From NCBI GenBank assembly GCA_905250025.1, contig CAJNOJ010000027.1, positions 186,001 through 250,000 on the forward strand: 64,000 nucleotides of DNA, written 5' to 3'. The notes below the pieces were generated by a model. The model was given only the letters and a program-made list of their open reading frames with translations. It was not told the origin of the DNA and searched no databases. This DNA is from Adineta ricciae. Its lineage: Eukaryota; Rotifera; Eurotatoria; Adinetida; Adinetidae. Of the stretch, positions 47,382-57,364 are shown one piece after another. Positions within the stretch are counted from its first letter, which is position 1; each line of letters begins with the position of its first letter. Both the position numbers and the translations under genes were made by a program.

Positions 47382-49026
47382 TCAACTCAATTCAAGTTTA
47401 AACAAACATTTGGCAGTTTGTTCGTCGTCGTCATCTATTTTACCAATTGAACACAATTGTAAACAATCGATTGTTTGTTTGCCGAACGACTTCTCGTCGA
47501 ATTCATTTGGACATACGGACGAAAGTTTGCGTTTACATTTCAATAAAGTTATATGTGGAACGAATCCATAATAATTACCCGCGAAAAACAAATTTGTTAA
47601 TTTTTGCTTCTGTTGTTGTTCAGAAAAACGCTCAACAATCAACGTACGTAAGTTTTCTACACGTTGATTGTGTTTACACTTGATATATAAAAGTCGATCA
47701 TGGAATGCGCCAACCCCATTGAATTCCAGACAAATCGGTTCGGGATAAGAACAGTGGTATCGTAGTTCCTCTTGGAGTTGTTTCAATACCGTTGCGCATT
47801 GGTCAACGTAGGTCGTTGATTCAATATATAATGTTAAAAGTGTCACATGAAGATGAACTGAATCGGAGGAGTTCGTACGTGCAGAAAAATATGAAGGGTA
47901 AGTCGAAAGTAAATGATCACGATAAGAAATATAATGAGCAAGAAGAGTGGAGTCGGTGATGGGCACTGAAAGAAAATAGTTGGGTTTGTATGTTCCATCT
48001 GTTAGCGTTAAATATCTTGGTAAAGTAATCGGTTGTTCACCATCGTGGTCTATTTCGTCATCGGATATTCTAATTGATGAGAAATGAGAGAAACGACATG
48101 TACGATCAGTGAAACTTACGTTGTCACATGATTATTTTCCATTAAATTATCATGGCGTTGTATCACATCATAGATTGTTTGTTGGTTGCCTGTCGAACCA
48201 AACATCAAATCAGTTCGGGTTTCTTTATCCCAAATAATTTCATTGTTGTATTTAAAATATTGAATACGATGTTTAGGTATGGCAAGAATGTTTGAGTGTC
48301 GGTCACTAACGGTGGATAAATCGACCTTAAAATCAAAATCATTGAACGCTTTCTCTTGTAAACCAAGAAACCGATCGACATAACCAACGCGAAAATAACG
48401 TTTGTCAAGACGATCATCCCATTCGATACGCGATATCACATCTTCAGCTGTCTTCATTGAACTTTTCTTTGCTGCGTCTGTCGAATTTTGTGTTGAAACG
48501 GATGGCGCATTTGACACAGCATCAGGTAGTGAACGTGAACTCGGTGCATTGCTGCTGTTGTTTGCACTGGTTTCGAATGCTTGAATATTATTCTCTGCAA
48601 ACCATTGTAATAATCGTGAATAGATGGAGAGAACCATCGGTTGATTGAGTAGTGTTTTGCTATACGATAGAAGAAGTTGTTGAACGAGTGAAACTTGATC
48701 GGGCGTTAGTCGAGGAGCAGTTATGATAATTTCAGGCGGTTTCGATGGATAAGATTCTACGAGGAAAGTAAAAAAAGACATACGAACGAATAGTTTGATA
48801 TGTAATAGATACCATCGAGTTGTAAGGTTAATGAAACATCGTATTGATCGGCTCGAACTTTAAGAATATAAGAAAACTGTCCAATGGACGATAGAATCCG
48901 AATTTTATCTTTGAAATAATCACGTAATGAGCTTATCTCATCTTGTTGTTTATCACTACTGCTTATATTTTCATTCGAATTGGCCATCAGATTGTTTCTA
49001 TCGAAATAAACATCCATCATGTTCAT
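47382..49026 (-). CDS. LENG9: LENG9-like protein: RWD + MJ1316 + AKAP7-type 2H phosphoesterase domains
   Basis: Three exons joined in frame at introns near 48790 and 48070, about 500 aa. Residues 20-130 look like an RWD domain (QDEISSLRDYFKDKIRIL, ...LQLDESYPSKPPEIIITAP). After a Ser/Ala-rich linker comes an MJ1316 (DUF504) domain: SRIEWDDRLDKRYFRVGYVD, FLGLQEKAF, IPKHRIQYFKYNNEIIWDK and RTDLMFGS. The last 220 residues are a 2H phosphoesterase of the AKAP7/LigT type: PNYFLSVPITDS, then catalytic HVTLLTLYI and HITLLKCKR (two HxT motifs). Vertebrate LENG9 pairs MJ1316 with the same 2H domain and is proposed to recognise and process RNA 2',3'-cyclic phosphate ends. I see no CCCH zinc finger before the RWD part. 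Orthology is likely but not proved. Confidence 0.82.
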
Positions 49027-49546
49027 CGAAATAACAAACCCGGTCTTACTTGTTGAAGAAAATTATTGAAAATATCGATCGGATTAAGTATTTAATGTCA
49101 GCATATAGATTCTTATTTCTGAAGTTTTTTTTTGGAGATAATCTATATGCAAGGGCTATAAAAGTTATGATAATATACAAAATATTACTCAAGTTTCAAG
49201 CAGCCTGATTGGTCGAAATTTGCGCCAATGGCTGTTTGCATGAGGATGGTTCGTGAATAAAAACAAACAGTCTTCAATAGACTTTCTCGAAGGAAGAGAA
49301 AGCCAATCGAAATGAAAATGAAAACCTTCGTGGTGACGAATATGTGGTACGAAATGATCTGCTTGAGTGTGTTATATTCTAGAATTTGATCATGGTGGTG
49401 GCGAAGAGAATAGAATCAAATAATCTTAACCAGACAAGAAGAAGCAGTATCTCCTATTCTAAATTTGTTTTTATTTACTGTTGTGTTCGTATTTCATGTA
49501 GAAAAACTCGCTTTTGATTGTTTTTTGATAGATTAATATCGAAAAA
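49027..49546. promoter_or_regulatory. Divergent promoter of the LENG9-like gene and RPL10, with paired CCAAT boxes
   Basis: TGATTGG at 49206-49212 and CCAAT (GCGCCAATGG) at 49225-49229 lie on opposite strands, 13 bp apart. The pair is about 180 bp from the LENG9-like ATG and 320 bp from the RPL10 ATG. A possible splice acceptor (TTTTTTGATAG) sits 15 bp before the RPL10 start. Confidence 0.45.
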
Positions 49547-50470
49547 ATGGGTCGACGACCTGCACGATGCTATCGGTACTGCAAGAACAAGCCATATGTA
49601 AGTAATTGAACAAGAGAAATGTATCGATTGAATGCAGTTCTGCTTTTGTAGCCAAAATCTCGATTTTGTCGTGGTGTACCTGATCCCAAAATTCGAATCT
49701 TCGATTTAGGCCGAAAGAGAGCCCGTGTTGATGAATTTCCCTTATGCGTTCATCTTGTCTCAGATGAATATGAACAACTGTCCAGCGAAGCACTCGAAGC
49801 TGGCCGTATTTGTGCAAACAAGTACTTAGTTAAACACTGCGGAAAAGATGCATTTCACATTCGAATGCGTGTTCATCCATTTCACGTCATTCGAATCAAC
49901 AAAATGTTATCATGTGCCGGTGCCGATCGTTTGCAAACCGGTATGCGTGGTGCTTTCGGTAAACCATTAGGAACTGTTGCTCGTGTTAATATTGGTCAAG
50001 TTATTATGTCAGCTCGTGTCAAAGATCAACACAAAGCTCAAACAGTTGAAGCTCTACGTCGTGCTAAATTCAAATTTCCAGGTCGACAAAAGATCTTCGT
50101 CTCAGACAAATGGGGTTTCACAAAATTCACACGCGAAGATTACGATCGCCTTCTCCAACAAGGCCAACTCCAATACGATGGTGGCAATGTCAAGTACTTA
50201 CCCAACCATGGNATTGGTCAAGTTATTATGTCAGCTCGTGTCAAAGATCAACACAAAGCTCAAACAGTTGAAGCTCTACGTCGTGCTAAATTCAAATTTC
50301 CAGGTCGACAAAAGATCTTCGTCTCAGACAAATGGGGTTTCACAAAATTCACACGCGAAGATTACGATCGCCTTCTCCAACAAGGCCAACTCCAATACGA
50401 TGGTGGCAATGTCAAGTACTTACCCAACCATGGTCCACTCGAACATTGGAAAAAACGACAAGCTGTTTAA
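49547..50470 (+). CDS. RPL10: 60S ribosomal protein L10 (uL16), with an artefactual in-frame duplication
   Basis: Exon 1 (49547-49597) encodes [17 protein letters not shown], exactly the start of eukaryotic L10. It splices over 54 bp to [20 protein letters not shown]. The rest is highly conserved: [67 protein letters not shown] and GTVARV. It ends [13 protein letters not shown]10 joins the 60S subunit late, near the peptidyl-transferase centre. As written, the protein carries a second copy of 74 codons after a single N at 50212. Removing the copy gives 215 aa, against 214 in human L10. The duplication is judged an assembly error. Confidence 0.96.
49991..50433. repeat. Direct 221-bp duplication joined by one N (assembly artefact)
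   Basis: 49991-50211 is repeated as 50213-50433 with an N between. No differences seen by eye. The unit starts at an arbitrary place inside a conserved exon. Confidence 0.92.
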
Positions 50471-50542
50471 ATAAATGGAGTTTTTCATTCAAAAAACAGT
50501 CTCTGCAGTTTTATGGAATAAGATCAACATAAAAATAACAAG

Positions 50543-50548
50543 AATAAA
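50543..50548 (+). terminator. Poly(A) signal of RPL10
   Basis: AATAAA 73 bp after the L10 stop. Another AATAAA overlaps the stop codon (50470-50475). Confidence 0.5.
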
Positions 50549-50570
50549 AGCTAACAACCGAACAGTTTGT

Positions 50571-50576
50571 TTTATT
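50571..50576 (-). terminator. Poly(A) signal of the first acid ceramidase gene
   Basis: TTTATT on the plus strand, AATAAA on the minus, 50 bp beyond the ceramidase stop. The convergent 3' UTRs of RPL10 and this gene probably overlap. Confidence 0.5.
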
Positions 50577-50625
50577 CTAACAAAACTTTTCATCAATAGT
50601 AGCAATCATCTTTATAAAAAAAACA

Positions 50626-52216
50626 CTACCAAAGTGTACAAGCGATATCTTCATCACGACAATATTGTAAAGAGGATTCCAATTGGCCAGTACTTGGCTT
50701 CATTAGTGATGTATAGATTGTTAACTATTTCATAGAGATCAAAGAAAGATTTGTTTCGAATGAATGATAAACACTTACTTTATTCAGCATTGGTCGTGAT
50801 ACAAGAACATTGTAGATTGATTCGAAATCAACACGACTTTGTCCTTGCGTTTGCATACATTTCTTTGCAGAGATGTATCGATCATCCAATGCAGATTGTT
50901 GTCGCCAATTATCGGAATTCGTTTGAATAAGAAACCAGTTGTTATCCGCACCCAGTCGTTTAATGTTCAAAGTTGTCCGACGTGACCGTGAGATAATAGC
51001 TCCCTAAATAAACATACACTAAAAACGTTCTTTGTCGTCCAACTCGCTCTCATACTTCACTAGGTTTTGTTCCAGCAAGAATGTAATAACATGGTGCAAC
51101 GAGTAAAACGTCGGATAGATAATCAAGAACTTCACTGTAGTTTTTCGCATTTGTTAACATATCACGGAGAGCGAAGGTAACAAACGATTGCTGACGATCG
51201 AAATTGTAGAGCCACTCAATGATACCCATGTAGCCACCATTGAGATCAAAACGTGCATTTAATGAAACGCTAAAAACTCCCGGTTTGATACCAGTTAATG
51301 CGCCGATAAAACTGTCATAAGTGAGAAAAGTTCAGTTTTAATGAAGAGAATTTGTTGGTCTCACCCGGCGAAACTAATTGCTCGATAATGAACTTGACCA
51401 TGCTTGGTATAGTTCACTGAGATAACTAATGGACGCAATTTGAGTGGTAATGCCCATGTATTTTTTGTCTTGTCCCAACTATTACCAGAGTGAATTGAGC
51501 ATAAATGGTGCAATACGTTTTATACCTACCCTAATAGATATCCGAAATCGAGATTTCTTCCATGAATGATACGTCCATGTTGATCTTGAGCAACAATCGA
51601 AGTGCATAACGATGATACTTCGTAGAACACGTTGTAGAACACGATTTCACCTATTTTTCTAGGTCAATATTGACTGCTAATATTATCTTTAACTCTACGC
51701 ACCTAGAGAGATTCCACTGGCTTGACTGATACCTTTTAATTCATCGCCATACGGCTCTGGTAGTGTATTGGCGATCAATGGCTACAAGAAAGAAGAGTTC
51801 TTACACCGTAAGAGCATTCTTTCTCTTATTACTAATTGTGTATGCATGATATCAAGGAGAAATGTAAACATTGGCCAAACCTTGATAATATAACTCTTTG
51901 TATAATTTAACAAATCTTTGATCTAGAGAATAGTTCTTTTTATAACAGACAGTTAGTTAGAAAGAGAGCTTTTTTCTACTTTCGATTTGTATTGAATGGC
52001 GATTTCTTTCCAGCGCAGAAACGGAGGAGTATCTAGATCAACGATGTAACTTGGTATATTTGTATCCGACGCCGATGGTCGTTGGTTAGTTAAGCATTGT
52101 TGTGCGAACTTCATATAAACATTGAAATGCTACTCTTAGTTTCATTTCATTCAGCAACTTACACTGGCTTTCACAATCAAGAGAAGTCCAACCGTCACAT
52201 AAATTGTATGCATCAT
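50626..52216 (-). CDS. ASAH1: Acid ceramidase-like N-acylsphingosine amidohydrolase, copy A
   Basis: A multi-exon gene of about 400 aa. The signal peptide MMHTIYVTVGLLLIVKAS is followed, across an intron, by FAQQCLTNQRPSASDTNIPS and YIVDLDTPPFLRWKEIA, the N-terminal motif of the family. The catalytic region is FYEVSSLCTSIVAQDQHG, then IHGRNLDFG. The cysteine after SSL should become the N-terminal nucleophile after self-cleavage. Further matches are the GG-Y-x-G-x-x-EW region, MLTNAKNYSE-type sequence, VAPCYYILAGTKP, NWFLIQTNSDNWRQQSALDD, FESIYNVLVSRPMLNK and LTIYTSLMKPSTGQ. The true last exon ends DIACTLW, after an intron that follows PMLNK. Reading through the donor gives a false stop at 50725. 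The family hydrolyses ceramide in lysosomes. NAAA-type substrates are also possible. Tandem with copy B. Confidence 0.9.
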
Positions 52217-52420
52217 TGTTGTATTTGAAAAATAGATGATTGAAGGAAGAAACGGTGTATATATGTATATTTGCATAGAAGTAGACGAACATTAACAGAT
52301 TTAATTGTTCGTTTATAAAGATAAAAACAATTCTATTAACAAAATCACGCTCGCTTTAGTTCTTTTATTTATCAATTAAGCGGACAATAAAAGAAAGAAA
52401 AAGACGGTATGAAAATCAAT

Positions 52421-54011
52421 TTACCAAGGTCGACATGGGGCTTCCTCGTCGAGACATAATTGCCAATATGCCTCGATTCGACCTGTAGCTGGTTCCATTA
52501 TAGATGTGTAGACAGTTTCCTACGCATTCATTCGATCGATACAATTTTCATGTCGATAAAAATTTATCTTACTTTATTAAACATCGGCCGAGATGAAAGT
52601 ACGTTGTAAAGTGATTCAAATGTAACTTGATTTTTGCCCTTTTCTTGCATACACTTAATGCATGGTGTTAAACGATCATCAAAAAATGGTTGCTTTTTCC
52701 AATTATCATAGTTCGTTTGAGCAAGAAACCAGAGATCATCTCGACCTAATAGTTTTACATCGTCAGAACCTTTGCGTGATCGAGTAATGATCGCACCCTA
52801 ACGAGAAAAAGAGGAAAACATTTGCAAATGAAGACAAGATCAACTTTTATTTACTTCACCAGGCTTGGTTCCGGCTACAATATAGAAACATGGTGCTACC
52901 AACGGAACTTCAGCTAAATATTTTACGGTTTGATTATAACTTTCGGAATTCGTAAGCATGTCACGAATAGCAAAGGTGATAAACGATTGATTGCGATTAA
53001 TATTATACATCCACTCAATTAGACCAATATAACCACCTTTGACGATATTACGTTCATTGATGGTGACACTGAAAACACCTGGTTTCACGCCAGTTAATGA
53101 TCCGATGTAGCTGAAAAGAAAACAATTAACCGTTTATTCAGGTACACGTATACGATACCCGAGAAAAGTTGTTGTTTTGAAGAGTACTTGACCATTTTTC
53201 GTATAGTTTATTTGAACCATTAATGGTCGTAATTTTTCAGTCAATGCCCATGTATGATTTATTTTATCCCAACTAAAGTAGATAAAACTTACCTCCTACT
53301 ACTCGTTAATCGAAAATAGTGATGGTGTTACCCCATCAATCCTCCGAAATCAAGATTTCGTCCGTGAAAGATATTTCCCTTTTCATCTTGTCCAACAATC
53401 GATGTGCACAATGATGAAACTTCGTAGAAAATATTGTACAAAACAACTTCACCTACATAAAACAGAGAATGACAGGTTTTTGTCAAAAACGATTTCTATT
53501 TCCTATTACCCAGCGGCAAACCGGATGCTTGACTAATACCTTTCATTTCATCACCATACGGTGCTGGTAATGTATCAGCCATTGCTGGCTATGAATGATT
53601 GAAATAGTAAAGTAGAACAGACAAATAACCACTTACCAATTTAGTATCAACAAGATCGACTAGATATTGCAGTTCAGGTGAAATTTCGACAAGAAATGTT
53701 TTCAAATAGGCGATTAGATCTTTAAGCTGGATAACAAATGTGATAATCAGATAGATTCAAAACTAGTCTTACTTCCACTTTATATTTACTAGCTAAATCC
53801 TGCCAACGTTCGACAGGTGGTGCATCTAGATTTACAACATAAGTCGGTAACAGTCGTTCAGGCTTTGGTGGATATTGACCACTTAAGCATTGCGCAGCGT
53901 TCTGAATAAAGATGATGTCTAACAACGATGGGTCTCTTTTCAAAAGTGACTACATACGATTGCAGGAATAATATACACGACAACTAACAAGGTTGTATAA
54001 AGGAGCTTCAT
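52421..54011 (-). CDS. ASAH1: Acid ceramidase-like N-acylsphingosine amidohydrolase, copy B
   Basis: Same domain order and exon layout as copy A, 200 bp upstream of it on the same strand. The start MKLLYTTLLVVVYIIPAI is a signal peptide. It splices to NAAQCLSGQYPPKPERLLPT and YVVNLDAPPVERWQDLA. The catalytic cysteine is in FYEVSSLCTSIVGQDEKG, followed by FHGRNLDFG. Later come GVFSVTINERNIVKGGYIGL, IEWMYN, LTNSESYNQTVKYL and VAPCFYIVAGTKPGE. The last exon gives TVYTSIMEPATGRIEAYWQ and ends APCRPW, close to the 'CPDPCIGW' end of vertebrate acid ceramidase. Both copies keep all visible key residues, so both are probably active. Confidence 0.92.
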
Positions 54012-54332
54012 TTCAGTGGAAGACAAGATAAAATGAATAGAGATGATGTGTTTGGATTGACTTAGAAATAAGGTAAGATAACGGAAAGAAAAACATAGAT
54101 AAGACTTATGAAACGACCTGTGAATTGTTAGAACGGTCAAGCACACTGTCCTACTTGTTCGTATTCCGAATTGCTGAACGAGGATGACATTTTACATAAA
54201 AATATATATTTGTGCTAGTTTATTATTTCTATACTCTAGCATCGGTAGTTAGCATCGTTTGGTATCATTCGTGCAGAAGAAAAAAAAACAAAAAAATATT
54301 GAATATTTCTTTCGAGAAATAATAACACATTT
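54012..54332. other. Intergenic region
   Basis: Between ceramidase copy B and ABHD18, both minus strand. AT-rich, nothing seen. Confidence 0.5.
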
Positions 54333-55622
54333 TCAAGAGTTAGAAGATGTTGTCACTGAGATTGGAGATGATATGATTGGATTTCGTTTTAGTTTGACAT
54401 TTGGTTGCTGTCGCTGTAACATTTCTGCTACAGCATGATGGAAGCCTGATTGGTTTAACAAAAATGCACTAATATGTCCACGAGGTATGTATCGAACATG
54501 ACAACCCGGCCATATATCATTCATATGAGGTATACCATCACGTAAGACATAGCCATCGTTCATACAAGCTATGAACAGTGCATTTGCTATGTTTGATTCG
54601 ACTGGACGTGAATAATTATGCAGCGATGTGAATTCATCCATGAGTAAACGCATCATATCTTTCACAGGATCGGCTACGACCAAGTTAGAATCCTCTCTTG
54701 AACTTCTTCGTGTACGTAAGTATTCGTAGAAAGTTTGATAGGCTTTGTTTTCATAAAATTGCTGTTTGAGAAGAGGCCAGGGAATTGTTCGAGAAAGTAC
54801 ACCATCGCAGAATACGGTTGAACTTGACGACCAAGAGGCACAAGATAGAAGTGACAACGGGCCATGCCAACTAAAATATTCCAACTTCAAAAGATTATCG
54901 CTGTTTTCTTTGCATCTTACTTAGTGAATGCTATTGATGCCATATGTCCTCCGAGAGAATAGCCATGCAAAATTGCTGGTGAGAGCTTCATCTTTTGACA
55001 CCAATGAAGTAATAGTATCGTTTCCAATACTAATGCTTTGCCCATCACGTATAGATCAGTAACATAAAAGAGAGATGAACGTGACTGAGAAATTGGTTTT
55101 CTCAATCCATAGTAGGGGTTTTCGAGCAGAATTGTCCCAATACGATATTGATTGATTAGTGGTATGGCAGTCAAAACTCGTCGTCGAGTAAAACCATGAT
55201 CACCAGTACCAGCATAACAGATTCCGATCGGTAGAGAATCAACACCGAAACGATAATCTCGCGGTAGAACAAGTTGAAAATGGGCTGTTGCTACTTCTGG
55301 TGGAACCTAGACATATAGAAATGGATCATTAACATTCAACGCTACTCCTCTGATTATCCGTTACCATATGCGGTAGGTAATCGGCTAATGGAGAACGAAA
55401 TCGTCCATTGATATATAGTCGATTACCTTTCGTTTCTTGTTTAATGATTTCTACTGTATTTTCTTGTACGCTTTCTGCGGGTACAAGTTTTAGACATTCA
55501 TCTCGAACTCCAATTTTTCCTTGACGAAAGAAAAAAATGTCTTGTAAGTGCGATGGATGTCCCCAACCGCGAACAAATGTTTGAGTTAAGATAAAACGTC
55601 GAAAGATATGATCAAAATTCAT
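54333..55622 (-). CDS. ABHD18: Alpha/beta hydrolase domain-containing protein 18
   Basis: Three exons, about 390 aa. The chosen start gives MNFDHIFRRFILTQTFVRGW, matching the N-terminus of vertebrate ABHD18 (DILYRRLLLTKLFIRGWG). An ATG at 55715 in the same frame would add a 31-residue hydrophobic lead and cannot be excluded. Next are RSPLADYLPHM, then VPPEVATAHFQLVLPRDY, ICYAGTGDHGFTRRR, LLENPYYGLRKP and the nucleophile elbow ILHGYSLGGHMASIAF (Ser in GYSLGG). After an intron, NWHGPLSLLSCASWSSSSTV and FCDGVLSRTIPW follow. The end has DIWPGCHVRYIPRGHISAFL, with the likely catalytic His. ABHD18 has been linked to mitochondrial lipid (cardiolipin) metabolism. The substrate here is inferred from family only. 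Confidence 0.9.
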
Positions 55623-55819
55623 CATTTCAATCGTACACGAATCTTCATAAGCATCTAGAGAACAACTATTCGGAATTGTTTTTCTTGATTGCAAAATAAA
55701 TAACAATATCAACAAAAACTGTTTCTTTGTTATTTCAATAGTTTATAAACACACGCGTACAAAAAACTATCTCGTTCTTTTCATTTTCCTAAATCGGTAC
55801 GGACGAACAGCGACTCATT

Positions 55820-56975
55820 CTACTGAGCAGCGCCAGATATGTTGAGTAACATTTGAGGACCATGTGGTAAGTAGACGATATTTCTTGATCGAGCTAATTG
55901 ACCGGCAATATCTTCAGCTGCTTCGATACGTCGAAGTTCAATTAAACCTAAATAGGGGAAGAAATCAAGATTGAAAGGAAGACGAAAGGAAATAATTACC
56001 GTCGCCAGCTTCGCCTAAAGCTTTACCAATGAGATCGGCAGCACGAGCATCACCTTCGGCAGCAATGACATTTGCTTGTCGACTTTGTTCAGCCTAGACG
56101 GTAAAGAATGATTTCAGACAATCGATCATCATTAGGTGATTTATCATTACCTTTTCGACTAAAAATCGTTGTTTTTCAGCATCTTGTTGGGCAACTTGTT
56201 TCAATTCAACAGCACTGGTAAATTCCGGCCCAAAACTCAAATGAGTCTACAACGAAAGAGAACCATCGAAGAGTTCGAAATCGTTTCTAGTCTCTCTTAC
56301 GATAGAAATATCATCAAGTAATAAACCAAATTGTTGCGCACGTTCTGTTAGTAATTCGCTGACACGTTGAGAAATAAGTGTTCGTTGAGTAATCAATTCG
56401 ATTGCATCGAATTGCGCCTGTAAATACGTTTTATAATGATGACAGCCAAAATGATATTCTCTAACTTACAACGACACTTTTGAGAACTTCATTGGTGATG
56501 GATGGTAAGACACGTTCTTCGTAATCAAGACCCAAGTTTGTGAAGATCTTCGGTAAAATTTCAGCCTTTGGTCGATAAAGGATACGTAAAGTGATGTTAA
56601 TTGTTTGTAAATCTGAATGGCAAAGATTTGATTACAGATTGTCAAGTCACTCGGTGTTTTTCATTACCTTTTGTTCCTGTAATTGATGGAATCGATCGAG
56701 GTCGAGTACGAATATCGAAAATGATCGGTCGGTGAAGCCATGGAATCATGAAATGAGTTCCTTCTCCGATAACTTCGGGTTTAACACCTTTAAAACGATC
56801 GAAAATAACCGCTCGATGACCACCATCCACTGAAAAATACAACAAATCATCAAACTTTTCCGTCGGATGCGCTTCGATCGTTACCGTTATAGAGCATCGA
56901 ATTAACAATTCCACCAGCAACTGCTAATCCAATACCTATTCTTCCGATGCTATTGAATAGACGAGCTGAAGCCAT
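55820..56975 (-). CDS. PHB1: Prohibitin 1
   Basis: About six exons, about 275 aa. [20 protein letters not shown] is the membrane-inserting N-terminus. It continues [37 protein letters not shown] and [13 protein letters not shown], the start of the SPFH/prohibitin domain. Later exons carry [52 protein letters not shown] and the coiled coil [20 protein letters not shown]. It ends with [10 protein letters not shown] and [17 protein letters not shown]. All of these are diagnostic of PHB1 rather than PHB2. Prohibitins form rings in the mitochondrial inner membrane and support cristae and m-AAA protease control. A splice acceptor lies about 40 nt upstream of the ATG. Confidence 0.96.
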
Positions 56976-57364
56976 TTTGACCTTGTTTGTTTCTGTGTTT
57001 TTCTTTCTATTCTAAAACATAACAGAAAAATGACAAAATCCTGAATTTAATATTCTTATTTCTTTCAATACGTTTTTGTTTATTAGCAAATACCTTCAAA
57101 GAAAAACAAAAACAAAAAAAAAACGAAAAGATACGAAAACGCATCACTAATTCATCTATCTAGCCACTACAAGAACAAAACCAAGGCAAGATATATGTGT
57201 GTATGTGTGTATATACAAAGAAAAAAAAAGCTTAAATAACAATAAACTTGAAAGAAAGAAAACATGCATACTCTAAATAAACCGAAACCCACATGAAGAA
57301 GAGTAGAGGAAGAAAAGTTCAACATAAAGACGAGCACCGTTTTGAGAAGATTAATCCATGAGCT
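56976..57364. other. Intergenic region
   Basis: Between PHB1 and the LARP1 stop. It holds A-rich runs and a TG/TA-rich stretch near 57190-57217. No exon. Confidence 0.5.

Noticed and set aside
49865-50470. L10 with an internal 74-residue tandem duplication as a real novel protein
   Set aside because: The copies are joined by a single N and show no differences by eye. L10 is invariant in length across eukaryotes. An unmerged contig overlap explains it.
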